Positions 1 through 12,605 of a stretch of 64,000 bases of DNA are shown in pieces. The position numbers and the translations under genes are program-made. The stretch comes from Lycocorax pyrrhopterus obiensis (Eukaryota > Chordata > Aves > Passeriformes > Paradisaeidae), in NCBI GenBank assembly GCA_014706295.1, contig JACSVZ010000013.1, positions 337,231 through 401,230 of the forward strand. The letters run 5' to 3'. Under the pieces are notes generated by a model that was not told the DNA's origin, did not search any database, and was given only the letters and a program-made list of their open reading frames with translations. How positions within the stretch are numbered: the stretch's first letter is position 1; each line of letters starts with the position of its first letter.

Positions 1-2702
1 AATATTACCTTCTTGCTTAGCATTTGAGGTCACTTAAGGTAATTGCAAAATTTAGTTTTAATGACATGCATAGTTAGTAATGAATTGCATTGGCCACCCG
101 GAGCAGTTGTCCTCATGTTATCAGTCACTGCTTAGATATTCACAAGGGAAATCTTATCACTTTGTACAGAGACAGAGAAACAAACATTAAATTTAATTGT
201 ATGACCAAGCACCAGAGTAATAATCTTTATATGACAGTTAATGCTTTCACTACTTATCAATTCACTTTTTATGTTACTCTTTGAAAAGTGAAGTGTTGAA
301 CAAATAAGTAGATCTTTCTCTTCTACATATGTAAAGACAGTGTGATTGAGTAAGTCTACTGAAAATTTTAATTTTATCTGAATTGTTCTACTAAATCACG
401 GTGGCATTTCTGTGTGTCGTTAAATGGATGTCCCTTTCAAATGTAGGAAAAAGTTTTCACGTATTTTGTGTGTGCTGTGTTTCATCTGAGCCCATGGTAC
501 CTTGTGAGGCTGAGGCAGCTCCTGTAGCATGTCCTGACTGCTTCCCTTGAGTGCACTTTATTGAACACCTGTTTAAATCTTTGGAAGAATGAAGTCTAAA
601 AGAGAGTCAATGAACAGCATGGAGGTCACAGAGTCAGACTGAAATTTTGGTGCTACTTTGATGAGTCTCCTGAAGTTTTCACATGCATTTATTTTATGTA
701 TGACCAGGCTGTAGTGGCCATTCCAAAACAGTGTGGTCAAAGAGCTGCTGAAGTGTGATGTGTTTAATTTCTAACCTACACCCGATAACGAAACCAGCCC
801 GGGGCTGACCTGTCCGTGTGGACCCCCAGCAGCGGCTGGGGGATGCCTGGTGAGCCTGGTACCCAGAGGTGTTTGTAAGCCATGGACTATGGCTGCAGGG
901 CTGGGGCAGCAGGTGCCTTCAATGCAGTTTTGCTTCTTGCTGAGGAAATAGCACAGAGTGCCTGAAAGCTTCTGTTTGATTCCTGGAAAGAAATTAGATG
1001 TGGCCGTGTTTTCCACCAGCCTGTAGGATATGGATATGTATGACTGATAGAGGCAAATACAAAGATAGACTCTCTTACCAAGCTGTCTGCGCAGTGCTAG
1101 GGGACAGGGGCCACGCTAAGCCTCATTGTGTCATGCTGGCATCAGAAGAGCTAAACCAAAATTTTCTCCTTTAATTAAACTGAAGAGTTAATCTGTCCCC
1201 TACAATGGCATCAGAGATGTATCCACCCACAGCACGGTGCACACAGGCTTCCTTCCCATTCAGTAACTCTTGCTGTGCTCCTCTGCTTCAGCTCTGAAAC
1301 CAAAAACTCTTCAGCAGTCTCAAGCTTTAGCTTATATTTATATGATTGTAGCGCTGGCAATAAAGCTTTCATGTGGAGCAAGAAGGAGATAAACATTAAA
1401 ACAGGTTAAGTGGCCCCGTAATTGAACCTGCTAACAAATGGGGGGAAGCCCTCTTTGTAATAATTTCTTTGCTTTGCATAATGTGTGAGTCTAAAGCAAA
1501 CAGGGTTTTCCGTGGGCCGTTGATGTGTGTGTACTCGATGTGCCACGTTAATAATGCACATGGAAATTGAGCAATCGGCAGGTTGTCCTCTCAGCACACA
1601 GATTGCCGTTACCCAGCGTGCGTGGCAAGTAAGGAGTTCAATAATACATACAGGGCTGTGTGCTCGGCAGAATGGAGGCAGGGTAATCCTGCCTTAGAGT
1701 GTGGGATCACCCCGAGTAAAGCCCTTTAGGAAGTGCAAAGCTTCATAAACAAGCAGCGTCTGAGCTGCTGCTCCGTGTGTTTCAGACAGACAACACTTCA
1801 GTTATTGCTTTCCAGGCTCATTGGATTGTTCTGGCTGCATTGCTCTGCAGTCCTAGCATCCTCCCGCCCTGCCAGGATTTTGTCCCCATGTTCCCTTTTG
1901 CTGTGTTTCTGCTGCCCTTGGCACGCACTGGGTGCTCTGCTCCCCAGGGAGCAGGTGATGGCTCTGGTGCTGCACAGGTGATGGCTCTGGCTGCCTCTGT
2001 CTGTTTATGGGCTCCTTGTGCCCCGCGGTCCAGGGTGACACAGTGCATTCAGAGAGGTGATGCACCTGTTTGAGGATGGCTTAAAGTTGCTTCTCCAAGA
2101 GCTGCAGTGGAGCTCAGGATGGATCCCTGTGGGGATGTGGCTTTCTCAGGATGCCCACTGCCCGCTACCTGCTGCCCACTGCCTGGGGACCTGGTGCTAC
2201 CTCACCTCGTCTTCCTGCCTTGCTGCCGCTGTCGGGACCCTGCACCAACACACACTGCACCCATGTAATAATTCCCCCTCTGATTTCTGTTCCTGTGCAT
2301 TATTAAGCAGCATCGTGGCCTCTCAGTGTTTCTGTGTTGCTGTTTCCCTCTATGCTGTTGCTGTGTGCAAATGCTGAGATGCACAAACACCTCAGTGAAA
2401 TCTCCCTCTCTGTGCAGGACTCACAGTGATTCTGTCATTTTTAATACAGCACCTAATTTACAACCCTCAGCATGCTGCTGGAGCAGCAGAACGATAACAA
2501 ATTACCAACCTCGTTTATTTTGTTGCATCGTTTGTTTTGTAATTACAGGAGGAGGGTGGTGGTGGTTGGCGGGGCTGCTCTCGGGCTCTGGTGGGTGTAT
2601 GTCTGTCTCAGGAATGATGAATGCTTCTGACATGGCACTGAGTGCTTGGTCACCCTTGGAGGACTGTTGGCACAAATGAGTGGATGTCTGGTTCGTGGAA
2701 TG
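1..2702. other. Unique non-coding stretch
   Basis: AT-rich at the start, becoming mixed after about 780. No open frame exceeds about 120 codons, and the ones present overlap on both strands without recognisable domains. No known repeat family was identified. The only local structure is a small tandem duplication near 1952-1997, listed separately. An unrecognised non-coding exon cannot be excluded. Confidence 0.6.
1952..1997. repeat. Two-copy 23-bp tandem duplication
   Basis: CAGGTGATGGCTCTGG occurs at 1952 and again at 1975, a period of 23 bp. The second copy breaks down after the shared core. This is a small local duplication with no visible function. Confidence 0.6.
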
Positions 2703-2850
2703 ATACAATCACAGACTGGTTTGGATTGGAAGGGACATTAAATCTCATCTCATTCCACCCCGTTGCCATGGGCAGGGACACCTTCCATTAGACTGGGTTG
2801 CTCTAAGCCTGGCCTTGGACACTGGTTGGAAGGAGGACTGGTCATTCTGC
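2703..2850 (-). mobile_element. CR1 LINE 3'-end fragment
   Basis: On the plus strand this reads as the reverse complement of an avian CR1 3' end. It begins with a degraded tail (ACAATCACAGACTGG), continues with TTGGATTGGAAGGGACATTA, then the 'CCATGGGCAGGGACACCTTCC' type block split by small changes, and ends in 'CTGGCCTTGGACACTGG'. The copy is 5' truncated, as most CR1 copies are, and carries no coding sequence. It shares CTCATCTCATTCCACCCC with the fragment at 42405, so the two are probably the same subfamily. Confidence 0.85.
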
Positions 2851-4289
2851 TTCCTTCTGTGCTGCTGTATCTGGAACCCCTGCACACCAAGTGCATAACT
2901 CACTCAGCCTCAAGGATTTAAACTCCTTTTTAAGTTGTCAGTGCAGCTGGGACCATTCCAGCAGTGTGGATGGGGCAGGATTTTCCTCCTGACACGGTGT
3001 CCGGTGCTGCCAAGGCAGCATGATGTGACGTACTGGCACTACACATTGTGTATCCACTTCTCATCTACAGGATTTAAATGTGCCTCTTCATCATGCCTAA
3101 GTTCTGTGAATGTAGTGGGAAAGTCCATGGCTGGGAGGGGTTTTAAAATAGCAAAATGTAACTTGCTGGACTTCTCTGAAGTTTGCAAAATACTGATCTG
3201 TACATCTATTTATTTCCTACTAAAAGCCACCCAGCCTTGGGGTATTGAGCCCCAACTGGGTGGGACACTGAGGGAAAATGTCCAAATTAGCAGTTAACAT
3301 AGATTTATTAATGCAAAAGCTTTCGTAGGTGGCACTGATGTGGGTTTTCTCTGCCTCAGCCAGGCATTTTTAAGACTCTGTTTCAGGAGGCCTGGGGTTT
3401 GCTCTGAAAGTCAATGCAAGAGAAGCTGGTTGCCCACAGTGGTGTGCGGCTTTGCAGCACTCAGCTCCATCACCCTGACAGCTCTGAGTGCCCCCCAGTC
3501 CTAAGAAGGCTGAAAGACACCACTTTACTATAATACATTTTTTAAGAGAATTAAGTTTAAGGCAAATGGGAATTCTACTTTTGAATAAGAGTGTACTACA
3601 CAGACACTGTGAAGTCTCAGTAATCTCCTGTAGATTCACAGCTCTTGTTTATTTAGACCAGCTTTTCTGAGTGTCACAGTGAGGATGAGCATGTTAGTTC
3701 AGGGAGGGGTTGGGTTTGCTCATGTTTTGTGCACAGGGCATTTGCTGCCAGGAAGTTCCCAGCACTGAATGTGGCTGCCAGAAATATCTCTGCATGTTTG
3801 ATCATGGTGCTGCTGCTTCCCTCCCTTAGTGGCATCACTCTTTCAAATCAGGTGGGTGGTGGAGGAGGGAGCCTCTGATGTGGCTGCCAACCTCGCCAGC
3901 AGGTGCCTGTTGAACAAACACCTGCAAGGGGAACTGGTTGGACCCCCCAACACCTTCATCTACTCCCCGGACTGCTGGGCTTGTAACGCCGCGCAGGGGG
4001 AATGAGGGGGATATCGCCCCAGTGCCCAGGACACGGCGCGACCCCGGGGCTGCAGGCTCTGTGTCCGTGGGGCAGGACAGGTGACTGAGCCTGTGAAACG
4101 GGAGCTCAGGGGCGTGCTGAGCTGCCCAGGGAGGTCCCACCTCTGCAGCCAAGATGGACCATGGGGGTGCTGGAGGGAGCCTGTGCCGCTGCCCAAGGGA
4201 GCAGCGGGAACTGGGAAGAAGAGGCCCAGGCTGCCAGCCAAACTAAAAATGCAGGAGGAAAAGGGCCACATGTCTTATTTTTAACTGTT
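2851..4289. other. Unique non-coding stretch
   Basis: Mixed composition, more GC-rich from about 3830 to 4230. Open frames here are about 120 codons or fewer and overlap on opposite strands. No repeat family or RNA gene was recognised. Confidence 0.55.
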
Positions 4290-4780
4290 GCATTTTTTAA
4301 ATGAGGGTTAATATTGGATTCTTCAGCAAAATGCCTCCCTGTGCTTAATGAATTTCCAGGCTGGCCATGATTTCAGCCTGGTTTGTGAGTGACACTAAAG
4401 GCTTTGAGATTCAACAGTTGCCACATCCTGTGTATTGCCAGTGACAATTGGGGCGAAAGAAAATACCAGCAATCCCTGCATTAATCAGCAAATGAATTTG
4501 CTCTGCCTGTGCTAATATTGATTTTTTCCTCCAGTTTTGCAAATCTTGGCTAATGAACTTCCTGGCAAGAGTGCTTGCCAAAAAAGAAAAATTTGGTCAA
4601 ATATTGTAGAATTTTAATGGCATATGAAATGATGGTATAAATCCCAGAGTATATTTGCTAGAACCCAGTTATTAAGTTCATCTTGCCAAGAAAAATATGA
4701 ACTATTATCTGACTTGCTTGCAAGCAGGCAGCAGACAAATTTACTTCCAGGATGTATTTGGGGAAAGGCTTAGAGCTCCA
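4290..4780. promoter_or_regulatory. Candidate conserved non-coding (enhancer-like) block
   Basis: This AT-rich block is free of recognisable repeats. It contains several homeodomain-like TAAT cores and ATTAATCAG, and a perfect inverted repeat TGGCAAG-agtg-CTTGCCA at 4563-4580. That repeat resembles a spaced NFI-type TGGC/GCCA site, although the spacing differs from the classic one. The texture is that of vertebrate conserved non-coding elements. This is an inference only: conservation cannot be assessed from one sequence. Confidence 0.25.
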
Positions 4781-7700
4781 TAAAAGAGAACGGTGGTCTC
4801 CAAGGCAAGGGCTGTTGAGGAGTTAGAACAGCTACTCGCTATATTTTATTTACCCAACTCCCAGTGCATGTTGTGACTGCTGAAGTCTCCCTTTTGAACG
4901 CAGCTCAGGACTTCCAGCTGCAATACTCGGTGCTTGAAGGCAAGCTAAAGAAAATCGTGTTAAATTCAGCAGCAGCAGGGCCTGTCTCCTCCGTGGCTGA
5001 GCGATGGGAAGGCAGGGTGGTGTGGTCACTGTGTGTCCAGTGTCAGCCAGTCAGGTATTCCCTCATCCCCTCTCTCCCTGGAAGGCCCTAGGAACACTCA
5101 TTGCAGCTCCTGCCTCCACAGCTGGGAGCAGCAGGAATTGGGGGTTTTGTCCCGGTCTCCAGCACTTTGCAGCAGCACCTCTGGAGTGTTGCAGGACAGT
5201 CCAGTGGTGTTATCCCCATCCGTTCCAGATGGAAGGATGAAGGAACAGAGCTTGTGGCCAGAGACATGGCCGGGGGCTGAAAGAGCCTCTGTTGCATTTG
5301 GTGTCATTTGAGCTATTTTAATTTTGAACTAATTTTTTGTGTTGTCAGACTCAATATCATCAGCGTCACCCCCACGCCTCTGCAGCACGGCCACTGCTGC
5401 TGCCACCACTGTGGCCACGGTGTCACTGCTGATAACTTCAGTCTGACATTAGAGAGATTAATTTACTATGAAAATGACCCTCAGGAGACTTGTGCAGACA
5501 CAAGATGAATCATATTTGAAAAATTGGATGTCTCATTGTTTCAGAAGTTCTAATTAACTTTTTTTAGCCCTCAAAAGTAGTGGTTACAGATATATCATGT
5601 CTGCCCTATCCTTCCAGTGGGATGGCTCAAGGAGCAAAAGCCCTCTTACCATTCTGTGGGAGGCAGGATGACTGCTGTGTTGTGCTGGGAACTGCTCAGC
5701 CAGGCTGTTTCCATCTTGTACATTTTCATTGTGAAGGTAAAAGAGTATGTCTTGGATAAACTTGGAGCTAAAACTTTTCATCTTTTTCTGGAAAACCTAA
5801 CAATCAAATATTTCAAATAATCAAACAAAGACTCTGTTTGGGACCTGTGAGACTGGAGAACATGAGAAATTAAACCAAACTTTCATTTTAAATCTGTAAC
5901 TGTCTCAGTCTTATGATCAATAATCTGCTTTTTTTTTCCTGAGGTTATTCTCATTTTCCTCACTGTTTCTCCTGTTGTCACCTTTATCCAATATTCTATA
6001 AAATATGATAATACAAAACTTTCCAGAGATGGAGGCTGTAATAAGACCCAGCAGAGAGTCCAGCCGGGGAATTTCTACTGTCTAAGTGGTTTGGTCTTCC
6101 TATTTAGCCCCGTTTGATATGCCCAAGCAGCTTCCTGCTGTAGGAAATGGTGTGTCTCAGCTGTGCAGTCAAGCTGGGATGTGGCTGAGACATGTTTGAG
6201 GGCAGTGAATCGCCTGCTCGCGCCTGGGAGGAGGAGATGACACAACCGCAGCATGAATTCAGTCTGGTGCTCTGCTGGTGGTAGAACAAAAGAAAAGGAA
6301 AAGGCGTTTCCCTCTTTCCTGCCTGGACTCCTGTCTGTACGTGGTGCCTCCAGAACACCCCTCCTGGCCTATTTTCAGCCCGAGGTTTGGGTGCTCAGAG
6401 CACTTTGCAGTAGAACTCTGGGGTTTGCTCTGCCTGTCTCTGCAGGAAGCCACACCTCAATCACCTGTACCCTTGGTCACTGCCATCCCCACCATCACCC
6501 AGATATCTGTGACAGATTCTGAGCCAACCCCCAGAGCAGCAATAGAACTGGGATAAGCCCCTATTTCCCAGCACTTACCCTCTCTTCTCCCAGGAAAAAT
6601 CAGGGTGAGCTCAGCTCATGGTTTGAGCACCAGGGCACGCTTGTGGGAGTCTGCTGGGGACTCTCCTGATGTGGTTGGGAAGAGCTGAGGCTGGTTTGGG
6701 GAGCCCTCCTCTTCTGAATTGCTGTGTTTGTTTGTTGAGGCCAGACAGTAACTGAAGGCAGTACTTTCTGGTTTGAAGGTGCTAGAAGCAGTTCCTTCTG
6801 TTGGGAAGTCTCTGATGAGAAATCCCCAGGCTGAGAACAATGTTGGGATGGGGCTGTGCCAGCTGGTGTGACCAGTGTCTGTGCTGCTGGTTCACTCAAG
6901 GATGTGCAGTTAGAGGGAGCTCTGAGTGTGCTCCCCCCAGGACAGCTCTCCTCACCTCGCTGCCATTCTGCTGCGCTGCTGCAGCTCAGGCTTCGGACTC
7001 CTGCTCTTGCCCACAGCCCTGCTGAGCAGCGAGGTGATGCTGTGCCACTGCTGCCAGCTGTGCCACAGCCTCCCCTCTCCCTGCTGGGCTGCGACAGCAC
7101 CCAGATTGCTGTTTCACTTCCCATGTAAAAGCTCTGTCTTGAGCATATATGGTTGAAAGCTTCCTGGTGGCTCTCTCTTGGGAACTTAGCACCAGCTTCA
7201 TGAAGTTGGAGAACAGACAATTCATGCATTAGGATTCCTAGAGCAGCTTTCTGGTTTGCAAAGGGGAAAAAAAAAAACAACCCAAAAACCTTCATCCACA
7301 AAAAAGCATTTGGTAGCATGTGTCAGAACCATCTGCACATGTAAAACATGGAAGGGAGGGGAAAACTGTTGTTAAAATGTAAATGCCAGAATTCCGTAAT
7401 TCGAATTCAGGAGATTCGAATGACCTCGTTTCAGCAATAACCAAGCATAAGATTCCAAATTTACCAGCCTGTGTATAGTATGGACACCTCACCTGGCAGA
7501 GGGGAGCTCTGGCTGCACCTGTGGGTCAGCCCCTGCTCAGTGCCTGGGCTGCTCACACCCCACTGCTCCAGACAGGACTGTGGGCTGGCAGCCAGGTGGT
7601 CTCAGCCACCTTCCAGGTCCGTTGGCTGGTGTTCACTAAAAGCAGTCAGCTTTGAATGCATCTTTTCCCTCACCATCTTCTGTGGAGTTTTATCTGGGAT

Positions 7701-9167
7701 TTTGTACCAGTGTGATAAGGACAGGAGGACAGTTCTTGTCACTGGCAAACATGATGTAAAAGGTGATGGGCTCCTAAAGGTGCAGCCAGGTGCTCACTGG
7801 GATTTTCCCAAGGCTTACTTTTTCTGGAAATGTTTAATTCTTAGTAATACAAGTGTTTTCATCAACTTCTGTTTAAACTGGGCGTCTATTTAGTTTGAAA
7901 ATCCATCTGAGGAGTTATGGGCAGTTATGGGCAAGGGTTTTACCCAAACACCCTCAAAAGCCAGACTTTTAAATACAGCCATGATGGACAACAGGAGTGA
8001 GTTCCCAGGTGAATTGTTCATCCCTGGCTGGAGGCCCAGCCATGCCCCCAAGCCCAAGCTGACTCTGCACGCTGTGTTCGGGGCTGGGAGAAAGGCGGTG
8101 CTGCCAGCTGGGGAAGCAGAGCTGCCAGGAGTCCAGGGCTTGGTGGGGGCTGGAGTAGATCCTCCTGGGCTGGGAAACACTGTTCCTGTTGCTGTCTGCT
8201 GGACAGAGAAGCTGTTGCAGAAGGTCTCTGATCTTGGTGCCCATGTGAGTTTCTTGCTGTCAGAACAGCTGCTGCCCTGGGGCGTGTGGGACTCGGTGCT
8301 GTGCAGCCACGGCAGTGCAGGTGTGGGGAGCAAAGGTATTAATGGGCAAAGTAACCAGCGAGCAAGCAAATGAGCACCCTGGGCCGTTTGTCACGAGCCA
8401 GCTACATGGGCAGAGCTCTCTGCAGCTCCCTCTGAGAGAAAAACAGCTCTGTGACAACTTGTCTGTCAGTGTCAAGGAGACTCTCTAACGTACTGACCTC
8501 TGGAGACAGCTGCCTCCAGGGGAAGGGGGCCTGTGGTCATCTGCTGAGCAGCAGCCAGCACACGGAGTGAGCTGTGTGGTGCACGGAGAGAGTGCTGAGG
8601 CTGGGCAAGAGCCTTGGCTGGTACCTGCGGTGCTGAACGTACCTTGCTGGAAAATGCCTCTAAGGTCTGCCCAGATGGCGAGCTGCAGCCAGCTCTCCAA
8701 GGTCCCAATTAGCGTTTGAGCAGTGCCGATGGTTCCTTGTGCTTTCTTACTGGATCTGGTATTGGGATTTTACTGCTTTCCTTCAAAAAAACCTTTGGCT
8801 ACTGCTCTCCAGCTGGCAAGTGCCAACTGCAGCACCTGCCTGAGTGCTGCTGCCCGCACAGAGAGCAGCCTGGGGCTGCCGAGCCATCTGCAGCACGTGT
8901 GCAGCACTGGGGTGGAGAGGGACGGATCCCCTGGAGAAAGGGAGCACGGCACTGGTGGCACTGGGACGCAGCTCCCCACCTGCTGTGGTTTAAGGCTCTG
9001 CACCCTGATGTCTCTCTCTGGCCCTGACCCGTGACGGGGAGACCTTCTCTCTCTCCACAAGCCCCTGGCAGGAGGGTGGGGCCAGGGAGGGCCGGGCTCT
9101 GCTCCCAGGGAACAAGGGACACGAGAAGAGGAAATGGCTTCGAGCTGTGTCGGGGAGGTTCAGGTTC
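4781..9167. other. Unique non-coding stretch
   Basis: Long mixed-composition stretch. The longest open frame is on the minus strand at 6600-7319 (239 codons counted from a non-ATG start). It is rich in Ser, Gln and Pro, has no recognisable domain, and is opposed by other open frames, so I treat it as chance. Opposed open frames at 7890-8373 (148-159 codons) are judged the same way. No repeat family was recognised. A pair of ATTCGAAT palindromes lies at 7399-7421. Confidence 0.5.
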
Positions 9168-9382
9168 GATACAGGGAAAATTCCTTCCTGGGAAGTGTTG
9201 GTAAGCCCTGGCACAGCTGCCCAGGGCAGGGGTGGAGTCCGCATTCCTGCAGGGATTTAAAAGCCTTGTGGCACTTGGGGTTGTGGGTTAGTGGTGGCCT
9301 TGGCATGCTGGGGATGGCTGGACTTGGTGGTCTGGTAGGGCTTTTCCAACCTAAACGATTTTGTGATTCCCAGATGTTGTGA
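9168..9382 (+). mobile_element. CR1 LINE 3'-end fragment
   Basis: Plus-strand CR1 of the subfamily whose 3' region reads 'GGGATTTAAAAGCC', 'GTGGCACTTGGGG', 'TTAGTGGTGGCCTTGGCA' and 'TTTTCCAACCTAAACGATT', followed by a decayed tail (TTGTGATTCCCAGATG). The upstream end contains AATTCCTTCCTGGGAAGTG and AGGGCAGGGGTGGAGTCC, also expected of CR1. It is 5' truncated and non-coding. Confidence 0.9.
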
Positions 9383-10073
9383 GGGGATGGGAATGTGCTG
9401 CAAAGTTGTTTTGAATTGACAAGTCGTGACAGCATGTTTATTGGTACAGTTGGGAGAAAAATCAGCCACAAAGGGAACTCAGTTTTATTTGTCATTAATT
9501 TTGAATTGCTTCAACAGATGTTCGCTGGGAGCTGCTTTAACCTGCTTAATTTGTCTCAGTGTAAAGCAAAACAGATAGCCTCAATTAAGAGACTGATTAG
9601 CAAGTTCTTTAATGACTTTCAATAGTTTTAGTCATTATTGCTGATACAGAATACTGAGCCCTGAATCCCGGGAGCTGGGATTTAGTTATTACATAAAAGC
9701 TAAAACACACTGCAGTTGTGTGTGTACAGGGCATTTGCTCCTTGTCTGTCTCCCTCTTGGCTTTGTGGGAAGTTGCCCGGTCTTTGCTGCAATCCCTCCC
9801 TCCCTGACCACAGCCCTGGCCCAGCGGGCACTGCCCCCCTGGGCTCCCCAGCGCTGCCAATGGCACTGCCAGCAGTGTGTGGGGCTCCACACCGCGGTCA
9901 CTGCGCACTGTCAGCTCAAGTCGGTGACTTTTATGTTGTGAACAAAGTTTCAGTTTAACCTTTTAATGCTGTGTTGCAAAGAGCAGGGGCAGCACGTGGA
10001 AATCGCTGTCCTGCTGGGTGTGCTGGGCTTTGGCCCATCACAATGGTTACTGAGGTTTCTTCCTTTTAACCTT

Positions 10074-10099
10074 TTCTCTCTCTCTTTTTTTTTTTTTTT
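10074..10099. repeat. Polypyrimidine tract (CT then poly-T)
   Basis: A short CT-rich lead (TTCTCTCTCTC) runs into an unbroken T run ending at 10099. It could be the remnant of a retroposed poly(A) tail read on the opposite strand, or simple-sequence slippage. No flanking duplication was seen. Confidence 0.8.
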
Positions 10100-10742
10100 C
10101 GGTAGGGGATGGTAACTTGGGGTGTCCACCATTAACAGGTTTAACTCTAATCAGTTAATGGCATCTCTGGCTGCATTCCCAGCAGACACTTCTCCAAGGC
10201 TGGAAGGGGTGACAGGCTTGTCATCTCAAAGGTGCGTATTCCAGCCTCCCACAAGCATTCCCCGCTTTCCTGTGTGCGCGGGTGCCAGGATGAACTTCTC
10301 TCCTGGCAGCTTATCTTGCACAGCTGCTGGAGTTTTCCCTTGGTGCCATCTCGCTCCCCCACACCACGCACCAGCTGAAGGCTGCTCTCTGCCGCCGTTC
10401 CCGAGACCAGGCTGAGGGGACGGTGTCACCTGCGTGTTGCCTGGCCACGGGCTTGGAGCCATGGGGAGATTTGTCTGGGAAGGGCTGCTCCAGCCCAACA
10501 CTTAGCGCACACTTAACGTGGGTGCTGCGGTGTTCGAAAATCAGTGAGGTCAAATGCTGGGCTGGTGCCGCATTTCACCCAGGCACAAGCTGCTGAGGAG
10601 CGATTGATTTACTCAGATGCAAGAGCTCACACTGGCCTTGCTCCTGCCTGTACTCTCTGGGCAGAGCTTTTCCCTGCACCTCCAGCGTGGGTTTTGGAAC
10701 ACCCTGATCACACAGTCCCTGGGACACGAGCGTTGGGAGCAC

Positions 10743-10800
10743 GGTACCTGTAGCCTCACAGTGATCCACCCGGTACCTGCAGCCTCACAGTGATCCACCC
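10743..10800. repeat. Two-copy 29-bp tandem repeat
   Basis: Two adjacent copies, starting GGTACCTG at 10743 and 10772, differ at one base (TAGCC versus CAGCC). The near-identity suggests a recent duplication, and the copy number may be polymorphic. Confidence 0.85.
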
Positions 10801-12287
10801 CATCACCTGTGAGAGCCCAGGCTGGCGAATTCTTCCCGAAGTGGTGACAACAACAACATTTACAGCTCCTTTGTCCGTTCTCAGGTAGGAGCTGGGTATA
10901 TTTTTCCAGACATATCAGAAGTCAAGTATTCCTTGACTTACTGAAATCCATTACTTCTCTGTGCATATCTGGCTTCTCCTGCACCCTTTTGCCGTTGGGA
11001 CTGCCACACCTACACTGGTGGCAGTGGCGGGGCAGATCCATGGGGCTCTTTCATTGAGGCCTGGGTGCTGAAGAACCTGTTGTGTCTCACAGCTCTGCGA
11101 TGTCTGGGACTGTCCTTCAGTTTGTATTCAACACTTGCTCATGTCTTGTGTTTCATATTTAGTGGGAATGCTGCTTGCACAGAGAGGGCAGCCTATTTTC
11201 TTAAAATAAATAATTATTTTGAGTGCCACCATTTAAAAACAAACAAACACACTGAGAAATTACAAGCTGAAAAAGTTGTAAGCTGGCTACACAAATTTCC
11301 AATCATTTCTGGAAATTTTGACCAGCAATATTTTGTCCTTTGTTTGGCTTCACTCAGCTTACACATCTTAGTGCTGTGTCCTGGAGCCAATATGTCCTTT
11401 GGTCACTGAGAATTAAGTCAATAAATGAATGTAGAGAACTCAGCCAAGGGCAAAAACCAGTCTTTACAGCACCGTGAAAAGGTGTTATTTATTTATTTCT
11501 GTTGTCACTCAGAGAATGTTGCCACAATCACATTGAAAGTCATAAACAATTTGTGGCTGAAAATTGCATTTTAGGCAGCTGAGGCCAGTTTTTCTGCTAA
11601 AAAGAGAAAAATAAAGCAAACAGAGGAAAGAAGGTGTGGGAGAAGGAGCCACAAGAAAGCAGTAAATCTGCAAAACAGAAGGGCAAAGTGCGCTGTCCAA
11701 ATCATCTCGCTGGAGATTGATGGTGAGCAGTAGTTCAGCCCTAATGAGATGAGGCGCTCGGTCTGCAGCTGACTTCACTGGTGTTTAATGGGTCTCGTCG
11801 GGCTGTGAGACAAGACCCTAGGGATCTTAGTGTGCAGTTAAAAACTCAGTTTGGTGATCTGTTCTCAAGCTTCTTTCTGCCTGGGAAGCTCGGGAGGAAA
11901 GTTGTGCTGTGGCGAGGGGAGGGTCGTTGGCAAAGTCTCATGGTGGCCCCGCTCTGGGTGGTCCAAACTGCAGTGTCCAGCACCAAGAGCAGCCTCTGCA
12001 GCAGCAGTGCAAACAGGGAATGACAGTGATCCTTCCTAGGTGCTGTTAAACTGTGCCACTGCCTTCAGAACAACATGGGAGCAGGCAAGATTTAATCCAG
12101 GAAATGTTTATAGCCAAACCTTGTTTCAGTTGCATTTTAATATGTGAAGCTCTTACCTCTCTGTTGGTGAGCAAAACTCCTTGGGTTTTTGCAGATGTGC
12201 AATGTGGATATAATAATCTCTGGAAATGTGTTTTGTGTAAATGATTATTTTCAAGTATCACAGAAGAAAACAAACCTTCACTTCTGG

Positions 12288-12605
12288 TTAGGATTTTGGT
12301 TTCACCAGTTGAAGCTCTTTTTCTTCTAGAACATCATAAACAATCTGTTCAACTGTAGAAGGGCCTGTCAAGAGACATCTGTGAAGACGTGAGGCAACGA
12401 GTGGAACAGCACACACGGGCTGTCCCTCAGGCTGAGCTCGTTGAAAGGCACCACTGACGTACATGGTACGGGTTTTTAATGGAGTTTTATTTGTAATCAT
12501 TACATCAACACCTACGATGGTTACAGCGGAAGAGAGACCCAGAAGGATTGATTTCTTCTGCAGGTTTTGAGTCTCTTTATTTTGAGCAGCTAACACTGTG
12601 AGTTT
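12288..12605 (-). CDS. Unassigned coding-like open frame
   Basis: A minus-strand frame runs without a stop from about 12618 to 12288 and ends with a TAA. From the GTG at 12596 it is 102 codons. There is an internal ATG but no upstream ATG. The peptide is balanced in composition, not repeat-like, and ends EEKELQLVKPKS. I do not recognise it. Read as an exon on the minus strand, the sequence upstream is purine-rich, which is a poor splice acceptor. It may be a decayed retrocopy, a terminal exon or chance. Confidence 0.15.
   Translation of the reverse strand, partial: KLTVLAAQNKETQNLQKKSILLGLSSAVTIVGVDVMITNKTPLKTRTMYVSGAFQRAQPEGQPVCAVPLVASRLHRCLLTGPSTVEQIVYDVLEEKELQLVKPKS

Larger units (their letters stand above)
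9383..12287. other. Unique non-coding stretch
   Basis: No gene recognised. The plus-strand open frame at 11065-11409 (114 codons) has no recognisable domain. The stretch holds a polypyrimidine tract and a two-copy 29-bp repeat, listed separately. The GC-rich part (10150-10520) has opposed open frames that look like shadows. Confidence 0.5.

Noticed and set aside
6600..7319. 239-codon minus-strand open frame as a gene
   Set aside because: Its frame start is non-ATG, it is Ser/Gln/Pro-rich with no domain, and it overlaps several open frames on the other strand. It looks like chance in mixed-GC DNA.
9160..9180. tRNA-like B box GGTTCGATAC
   Set aside because: There is no A box at the right distance, no cloverleaf, and the site borders a CR1 fragment.
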